DNA of 64,000 nucleotides from Hysterangium stoloniferum (lineage: Eukaryota > Basidiomycota > Agaricomycetes > Hysterangiales > Hysterangiaceae), in the NCBI GenBank assembly GCA_015178975.1, contig WHVD01000012.1:248001-312000 (forward strand), given 5' to 3'. Each line of letters opens with the position of its first letter. Position 1 is the stretch's first letter. A model generated the notes under the pieces. It was not told the origin of the DNA, did not search any database, and saw only the letters and a list, made by a program, of their open reading frames with translations. This document shows, in pieces, positions 34,634 through 45,303 of this stretch. Position numbers and translations under genes: made by a program.

Positions 34634-36227
34634 ATGGCTTCGACTCGTGGAAAGAATTCTAGACCTCCCTCTGTAAGGGGCAAGGTTTACCTCCAACTAT
34701 ACCTCGGGTGGTTGACACCTCTAGTGGAGGAGCAGGTTCCCCTTCACTGACTGGAAGGACTGGACTTGCGAATGTTGAAGAGGCACCAGTTGCCGAGAAC
34801 TTCAATTCTGTCGAAAGCCTTTTCAATGCAATGCGGGACGCTATCGTCAGAGCAAATGATGAAAAATGGGACCAAAACAAGGTCAGGGCATCACTGAGAG
34901 CAGAAGGAAGGTCAGATGTAGATGCTGATGAGGCATTGGAGGCCATGCCTTCTGAAGGAGCTTTGCGTAGTGTGGTCATGCCCGCAGCAGGCAACAAGGG
35001 TATGAGTATAGAAATGGGGCAGGACCCACCTGAAAGGGGGGTCGGGTCAAGCAGCTTAGTATCGGACACGCAGGATGTGGGACAACAGAACATGTCAGAA
35101 CAGGTTAACAACAGGGATGTTGGCAGGTTCCCCCCTTCTCTTCCTATACTAGCAGGCATTACCGCACCTCTAATGGCTGCCATCAACAAGGGCGGACCTG
35201 ACTTGTTGTTAGCATTGGCTAATGCATCTTCTTTGACATCTAGCAAATATCGGACTGTGGATTATTCAAAAGCACTTCCAATTTACGACTTCGATGAAAT
35301 ACGGCATAACAAGCTTGAAATTGGATCCGGCATCTATTCCCAACCAGATCTTACATATGGCTTTCAAGAAGGTATATATTCCTTTGTCCATGTTGACTAC
35401 AAGATCCTTGCAGCGGGTTCGTGGAAATGTCGATCTTAAGTATTCTAGAATCTCGGTTGGGAATGGGGCGGGCGAATACTTCCTCGATACCGCTTCTTTT
35501 CCTTCAGAGGCATCACTTACTGCTGTGGATTTCTTACAAGCATATGCCAATTGGTTATCCATTATATGAGATACGTGTGGTGACAGGCCGGCTGCTCAAG
35601 GTTGGTACAAACATTGTGACAAAATGCAGGCAGATCCCGATTTTGCATTGTGGTTTCCTGCTTGGTTTGAGATGGACAAAGCATTGCGTATTCAGTGGAA
35701 TTCAATGTCACCTACAGTGCCTGATCCCTTGGACATGTTCTACATTTTGTCTTTCGAGCGGCAGCGTGCACGCCAAGGCCTTCCTGCCCAGCCTGGTGAT
35801 TCATTGCAGGTGGTACTGCGTACTGTGCATGCTGCATCACCCACACCTGCTGCACGGAGTAGTGATTCCACCCTTTCTGACATATCCTGCCACACCATGG
35901 GGAATACATACCATCCGTATCGTGGTGATTCCTTTCGGGCCTCAGCATCCACTGCAAAGGCGCCAACAGGGTCCTGCATCCATTGTGGAGCACACAACTC
36001 GCACTTCGCACATTTTCTATCGTGCAACCAGGTCCTCTCATCCGGACCAGCCCATCATTGCTGAGTGGCGGGGAGGTCGGTTCCTGTGCCAGGGTTCCGG
36101 CATGGAGCTCTGCGTCGGGTACAATGCCCGTGGTGCCTGTGAGCAGTGGGGGCCCGGGCACCCATCCCACACTTGCTCTCTCTGCGGTGACACCATGCAT
36201 CCTGCGCGGACCTGTCCCCGCAACTAA
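34634..36227 (+). pseudogene. YR retroelement gag-like protein
   Basis: The ATG at 34634 (MASTRGKNSRPPS) follows a TATA-like run. The protein continues in other frames: VEEAPVAENFNSVESLFNAM, KYRTVDYSKALPIYDFDEI, WFEMDKALRIQWNSM. The C-terminus has a Cys/His cluster (LCVGYNARGACEQWG, HPSHTCSLCGDTMH, ARTCPRN) of the kind found at the end of gag in basidiomycete YR retroelements. At least three frameshifts (about 34.70, 35.42 and 35.6 kb) are present. Confidence 0.68.
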
Positions 36228-36235
36228 TTGTTTAC

Positions 36236-37534
36236 ACCTTTTACCAACACCATATGTGCCGAACACATGGCGTAGAGCTTTGCTTGATGCAGGCTTGTCC
36301 ACTCTTTACCCTACTCTCATTTATGATATGATTCATGGTTCACCTACTGGTAATCCCCCTCCCCTTACATCTACCTTTATTCCGCCTAATCTTCCTTCTG
36401 CTGGCTTGGATCCTCAATTTCTTTTGCAACATTTGCAGGAGGAGATTGACCTTGGCCAGATGTCTGGTCCTTTTTCGATTGAGGTTGCACATACAATTTT
36501 TGGTGGACATTTTTGCACTGCACCCCTTGATCTGATTGCCAAGCCTGGGTCAACAAATTTTCGGATGATTCATCATCTTAGCAAGAAAGATTCTTCGGGT
36601 TATTCAACTAACTCGTGGATTAATGCAGTTGATTGGCCTACTAAATGGTACACTGCAGCAGCAGTTGCACAATATGTGAGCTCTTCTTATCTTCTCATTG
36701 TCTTCATTTGTACGCTTTCTCGTTGCAGCTGTTAGTGCTATGTTGATGTTGAGCCAATGTGGGCACGTTGATGCTGAGCCAATATGGGCACGTTGATGTT
36801 GAGCCAATATGGGCACGTTGATGTTGAGCCAATATGGGCATGTTGATGTTGAGCCAATAGGGGCACGTTGATGTTGAGCCTATCTGGGCACGTTGATGTT
36901 GAGCCACTATGGGCACGTTGATGTTGCCATTGGGCGTCATGGCGGCATTACCCTTGCATGGGCAGCATTACCCTTGCATGTGATACATTATACTCACAAG
37001 TTTCAGGTTTCTATGTGTCCACCAGGCACAGAAGGTGCTGCCCTGGATGTTAGGGATGCTTTTTGCAACTCTCCTATTTTTCCTGCCCACAAATGTTACA
37101 TTGCATGCATGTTTGACAATGCTATTTACATTGACCATTGCACACCATTCAGTCTCACTTCTGCAACGGGCATTCAGGGCAAGGTTGCCGATGCCACTTG
37201 TGATCTGCTCCTGCGCCATTTTCTGGCCTTTGTGGCAAAGTGGGTGGATGATTTCGCCCTTTTTAGGGAGCCCTCACACACCTTATCCCACCCAAATGGC
37301 ACATCCTATGTATTTCAGCACTCACTTGCCGATATTTTGTCCTATACCCAATCACTAGGTATCCCATTCCATGATATCCAATCCAAAGGCCAGGATTTTG
37401 CTTCGACGGTGACTTATGCGGGTTTCATGTGGGACTTGCAGAACTGCACAGTTTCTCTTCCTGAGAAGAAACGCCTTAAGCATCAGGCGAAGCTTGAACA
37501 GTTTTTGCTGGCCGCTAACATGACGGTTACTTGA
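36236..37534 (+). pseudogene. YR retroelement reverse transcriptase, interrupted
   Basis: The N-terminal part (36236-36690) reads YVPNTWRRALLDAGLSTLYP, PFSIEVAHTIFGGHFCTAPL and FRMIHHLSKKDSSGYSTNSW. A minisatellite (36745-36919) splits it. The palm follows: ALDVRDAFCNSPI with the first catalytic Asp, WVDDFALFR with the second pair, and TYAGFMWDLQNCTVSLPEKK, the primer-grip/thumb. The domain order and motifs match the DIRS/Ngaro RT branch. A stop ends the frame at 37534. Confidence 0.78.
36745..36919. repeat. 25-bp minisatellite within the RT
   Basis: Seven copies of a unit close to GATGTTGAGCCAATATGGGC plus ACGTT, with few variations, followed by a partial unit. It interrupts the RT between the fingers and the first catalytic Asp. 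The low divergence among units suggests recent expansion. Confidence 0.95.
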
Positions 37535-37539
37535 CCACA

Positions 37540-38110
37540 GGCGACTTCCCCTCCACAGTTCCTTGCAGCATCTTACCTTTATTTTCACCACTGGCCACTC
37601 ATATCTTGTTACATTGACTTCCTTCATCTCTCGTTTTCCAAATAATTTTGCCCATCATCATGTGTCGCCGTCTTTAATTGCTGATTTGCACTGGTGGTAT
37701 GATGCGCTCACACATCCTGCCCTGACACGTTCCCTCTTACCTCCTTTATGTCTAGTTCCATAGCTGATGCACGTGTGTGTGCATGTGCTGCAACATCTGA
37801 GACGGAGGGAGTTGGGGCCACTCCCTCCTTGCTGCACTCATTTTTTCACTTTCGTCGGCCCCGATATTCCACTGATCCCTTCTCAACGATCTCTCCTTCA
37901 ATTCTTTGCCCGCATGTCCTTGCCAAAGATCGGTTTCTGACATGGCTCACACCTTTCGCAATCACACATCATGCTCATCTCTCCACACGTTTTTCTACAA
38001 CTTTGATTGCACAGCGGCGTTCAGTCATGTTGTCATCCTTAACAGATGATTCCCTCGCTGCAGGTTTGCTTCGCTTCACAAATTTTTGCGATAGCGCTGA
38101 CATCCCCGAG
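37540..38110 (+). pseudogene. YR retroelement RNase H / linker remnant
   Basis: Frames 37563-37763 and 37748-38119 encode LQHLTFIFTTGHSYLVTLTS, FPNNFAHHHVSPSLIADLHW and WYDAL, which correspond to the thumb-to-RNase H linker seen in YR retroelements, but no full set of RNase H carboxylates could be placed. It bridges RT and recombinase. Confidence 0.45.
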
Positions 38111-38119
38111 ACTGACTGA

Positions 38120-39010
38120 ATGCCAGCTTCGGAGGACCTCCTTTCCCTTTTTGTTACATCCCGTGGGGCTGGCTTAGTTGGGGGTGGTACGGTCAAAAAG
38201 TGGCCGCAAGGGATTCATTTTTGGCACGTCCTCAATGGGGCTCCTTGGTTGGGTGGTGCGTTGTTAACCCGAACTATCAAAGGCATTACATGTCTCACTC
38301 CAGATTCCGCCTTCTTACCCAAACGTGAAGCTCTGACCATCGCACATGTGCGGGCTCTGGCCCGTCATTTAGATTTTCGTGATTCATTTGATGTTGCCAT
38401 GTTCGCTGTAGCATGTGTTGCATTCTGGTCTTCCTGTCACCTGGGTGAACTCACAATTAAGGCCATAGGGAGTTTTGACCCTATCTTTCACGTCTCTCGC
38501 AGTGTTCCTTTTTCTATGGAGGTTACTTCCACAAACATTGCTTTCGCAAAATTTCATATTCCATGGTCCAAAACTCACCTTCGCCGTGGCGATGACATTA
38601 ACATTACCGATACCGGTTATGATACTAGTCCCTACCGTGCTCTCCTTGCACATTTTCATGTCAATAATGACATTCCACCCAATGCCCCCCTTTTTGCCTG
38701 GAAAACGCCCACTGGCTATGCACCAATGTGCAAATCGTGGTTTTTGGAACGTTGTTATGAAATCTGGACACTCGTTAGTTTGCCCCTATGCAAAGGTTAT
38801 GCATTTTGCATTGGAGGCACGACTCATCTCCTTCTGATGGGTGTTGACCCTTTTATTGTAATGTCTATAGGCCGTTGGACTTCGTCCGCCTTTTTAGCTT
38901 ATTGGCGGCATTGTGATGAGATTCTCGCTTCCTTTGTCGGTGTTTCCTTGCAGGACCAACAGTCATTCCACTCTGCCATGGCTACTTTCCATACTGTGAT
39001 GTTGCCGTGA
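38120..39010 (+). pseudogene. Tyrosine recombinase of the YR retroelement, catalytic residues lost
   Basis: This is a 296-codon uninterrupted frame. It shows the box I region ACVAFWSSCHLGELTIKAIG, where the expected RLGEL Arg is His; WSKTHLRRGDDINIT around the beta-hairpin; and AFCIGGTTHLLLMGVDPFIV followed by IGRWTSSAFLAYWR, where the expected HSFRIGG has become YAFCIGG, so His and Arg are lost while the Trp and final Tyr persist. All three changes are explained by C-to-T or G-to-A transitions. The fold is that of DIRS/Ngaro recombinases. Confidence 0.8.
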
Positions 39011-39249
39011 TGTAGAACTCATTCCTGTATCTCACTACTTCTGCATATGCTATCACCGTTTTATATATTTTGGGGGAGTCAGCATGGAGGTAGGAACAAG
39101 CCGACTGTGTGTGGTAGGTGGGAAGTGGCATGTTCCTCCATCTCACACTCGGGCTGTTTGTCTGCTGGTGAGCGGACAGGCAATCCTCCTCCTCCCCCCC
39201 GTCATACATTAAGGTTCGTTCGCTAGCTATAGGTGATGGCAACGATTAG

Positions 39250-39640
39250 TCAGCATTTATATACCCCATCGCAACGCGTTTTGACTCCAGCTGAATCCAA
39301 ATGTGAAATCAGTTTCTTGCCAAAAGTTCTCCATCGTGAGATATCAAACTTGCCGACTTTCATTGTCCGCAACTGTAGTACAGGCGCTTTACCACAACTC
39401 TACTCCACAAATGTGCCAAGTCGGTTCAGCAAAAACATGTGGCATCAGCATTTGTAATGATTCCTGTATGGATACACTGATTTGCCACAGATGGAAGATA
39501 GTAGATGGAACTTGATGATAGAACATAAAACGTGGCAGCGTAAGCATAAAGTGAGGGCAATTCGTTATCAGATGGAAGTTGTTTGACAGTCAAGTAAGTC
39601 CTCTCCTCTCATCATGTTTCTGGCTTCACTGATTCCTCTG
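39250..39640 (+). repeat. F1 dispersed repeat fragment
   Basis: From GCGTTTTGACTCCAGCTG onward it is partly collinear with F1: CTTTACCACAACTCTACTCC and GTGGCATCAG match copy A at about 20775-20840. It then joins directly to module F2. Confidence 0.6.
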
Positions 39641-39644
39641 TGTG

Positions 39645-40740
39645 GCACATGTTCGTTAGATCGGCACGCTTTTTGTTTGTTAAAGATGACAGGAAAACCC
39701 ACCTAACGTCTAACACCTGCACAATGGTATCCAACTCAAGTTCCAAACCCGACTCATCTGATTCAGGACTATCCATCTTCGGCACGTCGAAAAGGTCACT
39801 ACCATCATCCATTAAACCTAACAGTAACAGATTTCGTTCCTGCTGCGCCTGCGTTGCAGCCTGAATCTCCGCGTTAGCCTTGATACGAGGGATGATACTA
39901 ATTGCACGCGCTTTAGATGGGAAAGTTGTGCAGAGGCTGCTGGCGGGGTATTTGTCTCGTCGGATACGGCACTTGAATAATTATCGAGTCTACTGGGGAG
40001 GATTTCCAGAGGTTTTGATGAGATTTTGTCGTTTGAAGATGATGGACCTGTGCTTCCTTGCTGCTGGATCGCAGAACGAGGTGTGAATTATGTGTCTACG
40101 TCCATGCCATCATCCAAGAACACATTGGCATCTGGGTCGGGGTCTGCATGGCATGGCGAGGCTCTATTCGCGCCAATAGGATCTTTTCATCGTCGGCATC
40201 ACAATCCAGAGCATAAGCCGCACATTTTGCCTCTGCAGGACGAAGTTAGGCGGGTTTAGGTGGTGAAGGGCCGTGATGCTTAGTACTTGCAGCCTTCTTC
40301 GGTAACTGGGAAGATGGTTCTGACGGTGTTTGAACGACCGCACCAATTTTTGATTGGGTTGACTTTAAAGGACCTTGAAAATTCTGGAGTTGGGCAAGAG
40401 GAGTGGGTGCGGACGTGGATGCCCGAAAGCCCACGGCCAGTTGTGAGAACGTGTGTGATACGTACAATTCAAAGTGTTTGCTTCTTCTAAAAGGTGAGAC
40501 GTGAGTGTTTGGAAATGGTACAACGTCGTCATCGGATTCCCCGGAATAAATGATGGTGTCGAGCTGCTGTTGCGTTATTTATTGAGCATTGTGACGAGAG
40601 GTGGATGTCATCGTTGGGCATATTAGTTGGGGGGTGGAACACATTCCCTTCAGTACAAGATTTCAGGTCACAGTACTTGGGTCGGTCAGTGTCAAGTGAA
40701 TCTGATCAGCTACATGACCTATTATGTCACGTGAGACGCG
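39645..40740 (-). pseudogene. Module F2 gene, copy 3 (unknown, disordered)
   Basis: The minus strand encodes FSQLAVGFRASTSAPTPLAQ, LQNFQGPLKSTQSKIGAVVQ, a basic segment, ALDCDADDEKIL, and at 39612-39900 IKANAEIQAATQAQQERNLL, then MDDGSDLFDVPKMDSPESDE and SGLELELDTIVQ. It is highly similar to 25431-26391. Pro/Ser-rich, basic and acidic disordered segments alternate. The central part is interrupted by stops. Function unknown. Confidence 0.5.
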
Positions 40741-41284
40741 TTTTTATTTTTATTTTTTAATACATTTATATACTGCATCGCATAACGAAGATACATAGCG
40801 GTTCCGTAGCATCGTATAGAGCGTAGCTACTATAGTATCTACGGGGGAATGAAGAGGAAGTAGGCCGGATGCGTCAAAGCGAGTGGTGGTTGGCAGGATG
40901 GTCGAATAAAGAGAGGTGATTGTGCTGAACTTGCCCAGTGAACAGCACGTGCCATTTGGCCCAGGAAGAGCCCGAGATCCTGCTAACAGGCGTCGACGAC
41001 GGCTGCAGGCACACCGAAGTCTTGCATTGCTAGTGCATAAGTGAATGCTGGAGTCGGGGTGGGTAGGAAGAAAAGACCGCTGCCAGGCTGCAGTCATGGT
41101 TTAGGAGGTGCCAGTGACGGTCCGCAGGCGACACTGGTGCGTGGCTGAAGGCTGCCGACTTTGTCAGAGCAGTGAATTCAGAGGCTCCCCATGCCTGTTC
41201 ACTGTCATCCGCCTCTCTGTCCTTTTACCACGAGTATTGGGGTCCCAACCCCAGAGGCAGGTGGTGGTCACGGAACAAGAGAGC
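40741..41284 (-). mobile_element. SINE-like or divergent LINE insert sharing the LINE tail
   Basis: On the minus strand this 540-bp insert ends CGCTATGTATCTTCGTTATG, TATAAATGTATTAAAAAATA and an A/T-rich tail, closely matching the LINE tail at 34.34-34.40 kb, while its body has no clear ORF2 homology. It divides F1/F2 sequence at GCGTTTT, which is present on both sides (short target duplication). Tail-sharing is typical of LINE/SINE pairs; a related LINE subfamily, 5'-truncated, is the alternative. Confidence 0.6.
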
Positions 41285-42300
41285 TGCGTTTTGACTCCGC
41301 TTTCCTTCCTGCAATCATAAAACGTATAGCAAGAATGTGATTATCCCACCTTGACGTTACCTCTGATAACAGCAAGCGCTCCCCACTCCAAATATTCTGG
41401 AAATCTTCACCTCTAATAGAGGACCAATGGCCTTTCATTACAGTAGCGCAAACCAATCTGAACCTAGTCAGACCTGAGGAGAATACAGTAGACGGTCCAG
41501 AGGGTGCAAATCAGTCGTTGCATGTAGTAGCATTGCATCCCATTCAAATCACAGTAATTATAGAGGGCAAATATAATAGTTGCATGAAACCGCCAGTCTT
41601 AATATGAATATTTATGTTTAATTGTTTGTCAAATACGTGGTCACTTAAAAACGCATAAAATCATACAAATAAATTATTCTCCGAGTCAAACCTCACAGGA
41701 ATACAGTAGATGGTCCAGAAGACTTTTCATTCGCACACATGAGACGTGTTGCAAGAGGTGTGCCCGAGAGAAGATTATAAGAGTGGCGAAAAAGGTGGCA
41801 CATTAAAAATGTTAAGAAAGATGTGTTGTTCCCAGGTTCCGGAACAAATTTTGATGGTGAGTAGATGAGAACAGCGACGAGGAGGACCCAAAAGACGAAA
41901 AAGATGTGGTGGAAAGCCGGGTGTAACGCTTCTGCAGACTGGCTCTTCTAATGACGTGTATGAGCGACAAACATCTGGCGGCTCTCTCCATGGGAGTTGA
42001 CCTGATGCAGAGTGGTATACGGGTACATACTTGTTACAAGATGGCTTTACCACAGTTACAACTCTAGGGCACAACAATGTGCCCAGTACATGCACATGGC
42101 AAATCGAAGATGGAAGATGGCTGCAAACGTGTGCCTCCAATTCATAATTGCGTAAGTTATTATGATCTAAAGCCAAAAGCTGGCTAGAGTTGCTTCTCAT
42201 TGAGCGCCTGCGATCATACCCCATATACTGCACCGAGAATGCTAATAATCTAATTTCTTGAGCAGCTAAGAGTACAGCACTGGTACTTGCAAAATCTCAC

Positions 42301-43404
42301 ATGGTATCCGTGGCACAAGCAACAACTGTAGAGTAACTACCTTATACCATTTCATCACACACAACACTGACATGGGTTTCCAGTAAGCGCGAGGCTTACG
42401 CCGATTTCGCAACACTAGGTCTGTCTACACAAAGTCGCAGTTGTTTACCACACTATATAGACGGGCAACTCAGTTTTGCTTAGCTATGATACATTCTTGA
42501 CTCTTCCAGCGGAAATCCAGTTCGTATGGAAGAGTAGGATCAGACTAGCATCTGTGCTGTACATCATGGCCCGATATTCGTCCCTACTTGAGTATATACT
42601 TTCTGTCGCCATTGATTTAGCATATGAACCGTTAGAGGTGCGTGATGGGATGGGCCTGAAAATGTCCCTTGACTTACAGCAGTTGATAGTGTGTGGTACC
42701 ATTTGAGCCTCAGGTTAGTTGTTTACTGATTAGCCATAGAGCATGTAATGCACTACTACACACCTTTGATGTTCTGGACACTGTTGCGGGGCTTAGTGTA
42801 CACGGTGATTAATTAATTTATCATTTACTTTCTCAAATAACTCAACCAAGAGGGATGTCAGGGGTATTACTTGCCAGGATTTATGCTATAAGCAGACCTA
42901 ACAAATATATCTTAACTCCAATCTTGTTCGCATATCTTGGAGAAGCCTCCTGCCGTGTGGTGTGTTTACTTACTGCCAATGTGTGGACGGGGATACCCAT
43001 CAGTGTGATAGCTCATCATAGTCCGTGAAGACTGTATTTCTGGGATCAACATCAAACTGTTAGTTTTACTTAGGTAGATCCACGCGATTGTGTATTGATT
43101 AACATAATTAAACAGGGGTACAGAAGTTGATTGCATATACCTGGAGACCTCGAGTTGACATGATCGTTATAGACTCAGCAGCAACCACTCTTGCAATTAC
43201 GTTTGATGGGCTCATATTATTCACCACATTGTTCCACACCATCGGCACGATTAGGCTGCAAAGAGGTATTAATGAATTGAGGAAACAATCTATAACATAT
43301 CTACTTGTGCAGCAAGGTAATTTATCTCGGTGTTTGAGACTACGTGTTCTTATATGACTATATCAATCCCAGGTGTTCTCCGATTTGCGTCAGTGCTAAA
43401 TTAA
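42301..43404 (+). CDS. DUF6533-type multi-pass membrane protein, copy C
   Basis: This is the most intact of three paralogues. Exon 1 (from 42301) gives MVSVAQATTV; splicing gives DKREAYADFATLVLLSYDTF, LTLPAEIQFVWKSRIRLASV and LYIMARY, the DUF6533 hallmark. Later exons give SVWYHLSLRACNALLHTF (across an intron of only 26 nt at about 42716-42741), a membrane segment LLARIYAISRPNKYILTPIL, VVCLLTANVWTGIPISVIAH, then QKLIAYTWRPRVDM, AITFDGLILFTTLFHTIGTI and, after an intron at 43318-43372, GVLRFASVLN with TAA at 43402-43404. I found no forced stop, but the join after SVIAHHSP needs an intron I could not fix. Predicted plasma- or endomembrane protein; function unknown for the family. Confidence 0.65.
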
Positions 43405-43565
43405 CGTGACTTCAGTTGACAAATTTTTTGATTTTGATTTCTCAGCGTCATTTTCATCTGGACTTTACAGATCCTAATTACAAATAAGGTTTGGGACTGC
43501 CGCTCCTTTCCCCCTTTTAGCTGATACTACTACATTTCTGCTAAGGTTGCTTCCGTGAATATATT

Positions 43566-43913
43566 TTATCCGCTGTGAAATTCATAACACGTACTCATTC
43601 CAAATCGAATACAGACCTCATTTGCCAACTTCACCACAGGCTTGGAGGGCTGGCAAGTATTTATCCCATGCATTTCACCTAACGTCTTAATGGCAACTGC
43701 AGCATATCCACCATTCTCGTTTGCCGCTTCTTTCTCGAACTGCGAGAATTCAACTCGCCATGTAACGTGATCAATACGATGAATAATCTCGGGCTCACTA
43801 CCTTCCAAGGGGCCGTACGCAGTATTGGACATTCTTTCATTGAGGACGTCGGAGATAATTATATAGGAGATTTCATTTCGAGGGAACATTATGAAGGAGG
43901 AAGCCCCGTCCAT
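43566..43913 (-). CDS. Unknown ORF in the F1 copy C-specific block
   Basis: A 115-codon minus frame (MDGASSFIMFPRNEIS, HVTWRVEFSQFEKEAANENG, AIKTLGEMHGINTCQPSKP) lies in the block that F1 copy A lacks. It has balanced composition and no low complexity, and part of the block recurs near 1090-1200. I recognise no family, and it may be one exon of a larger gene. Confidence 0.35.
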   Translation of the reverse strand: MDGASSFIMFPRNEISYIIISDVLNERMSNTAYGPLEGSEPEIIHRIDHVTWRVEFSQFEKEAANENGGYAAVAIKTLGEMHGINTCQPSKPVVKLANEVCIRFGMSTCYEFHSG

Positions 43914-44178
43914 TCCGCAGAGGGGTGTGAAGAAACCTCTGGGAGGCTTAAAGGCCTTGCTGCACAGTAATGTAAGGGGGCTATCTGCTGAATATTAACA
44001 GTGACCATGCAATTAAAAATATTTATGACATTTGATGAAGTAAAAGAAAAGCCCACAGAAATCGTTGGATATAGTTCACATCTCAACTCATTTTTCTATA
44101 GATGTATTCAGGATATTAGTAGAGCCACAAGAATATTTGTATTTATTTATTTATATAGCACCCGCTCACTCAAAATTG

Positions 44179-44541
44179 TGTAAGGCTGTCGGTATCAGCC
44201 TCACTCGGTCAACACGGACAGGACTAAGTTTTCTTTATTTTTACATATCAGTAGGATACAAGGTGAAAGCGAAGTTCCCTAGGGAAGAGTGGGGAAAGGA
44301 TTAATGGTCAAGGAGATGATATTCTATCACTATAGGATATGGGGTTTTATATAGAGCCAAGGAGATGAGATTCGAGATCCTGATCTGGTTCCACCAGGCA
44401 TATGTGTCACTAGGGGAATGCTGTTGATCGAGCCCAATATCAGGTTGGGACTCGGCGACATGGGCAATTGGTAAGTCGGCCAGGGGTGGCCAGTGGTCAA
44501 TGATGCGGCTCTGCATGTGTGGTAAGTCAGCCAGGATTACA
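44179..44541 (-). repeat. Solo LTR (363 bp) with target duplication
   Basis: It starts TGTAAGGCTG, ends CAGGATTACA, and is flanked by AATTG at 44174-44178 and 44542-44546. F1 copy A has the empty site (CAAAATAGTGTAGAATCATA). The ends match the LTR at about 47241-48001, whose element reads on the minus strand, so the same orientation is assigned here. Confidence 0.92.
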
Positions 44542-45303
44542 AATTGTGTGGAATCATACACATAAATCAACTTGAACCTAACCATACTTGAGAAGAATAC
44601 AGTGGGCTATCCAGAGGGTGTATATCAGTCATTTCATGTAGTACCATTACATCCCGTTCGCATCACATTAATTATAGAGGGCCAATATAATAGCTGTATC
44701 AGACTGAAAGGAAACTTCGGCCTCAAAAGCTATTCACTGCATATGATCTGTACACTCAGAATGGATGACTAGACTCCTTCCATAGGCGGGAGCATTCGCG
44801 TCTCTACGAAGATTGGACATCTCAATGTGAATATTCGAGGTTCTTGAGGTTGAGCTCTGCCGGGATAATGTTCACAGCAAACACCCAAGGAAATGACTGA
44901 AGCTTTTGTGATTTCAATAGTAATTCTTTATCCGACAATGCTAAATGATTGATCACTGCAGTCCTACTAGGCTAAATTGATGCTATGCATTCTTGAAATC
45001 CGTTAATATATTTGGTCCCAGCGCCGCTACTACTGGGGTCCGTCAAGCGACAGCAGTTTCAATGTGTTCATGAAGTCCAACGATGTTCCACGATGTAGAA
45101 AGTCAGTGCACTTAAATGAAGCACTCTAAGCACTTCATCAAAGGTCACTTCGTAACAGTGTTCAAACATTGATTTAAAGCCGTTAAGCAGTTGTTGGATG
45201 ATGCATTTAAGGCATTGAATCTAAGTAGGGCAGATGTCACTTTTTGCATATTTTTGCACTTGATTTCAGTTCATATTACTCTTCAAACGAATTCATTAAA
45301 ATA

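Larger units (their letters stand above)
34418..39240 (+). mobile_element. YR retroelement (DIRS/Ngaro-type), decayed
   Basis: The order gag, reverse transcriptase, RNase H-like region and tyrosine recombinase on one strand is characteristic of YR retrotransposons. The element lies between the LINE's right target duplication and an F1 fragment. I found neither inverted terminal repeats nor split direct repeats at the ends, so its limits are approximate. The recombinase has lost key catalytic residues and the RT is split by a 25-bp minisatellite. Confidence 0.75.

Noticed and set aside
35712-36302. 196-codon minus-strand frame inside the YR retroelement gag
   Set aside because: It is the complement of a better supported gag with a Cys/His cluster, and has no family motif.
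36745-36919. Array at 36.7-36.9 kb as a CRISPR
   Set aside because: Units are contiguous 25-mers without spacers, in a eukaryotic retroelement; it is a minisatellite.
34418-39240. Terminal inverted repeats for the YR element (TGCTGACTA at both ends)
   Set aside because: The shared stretch is only 9 bases and not at clearly defined ends; chance match.
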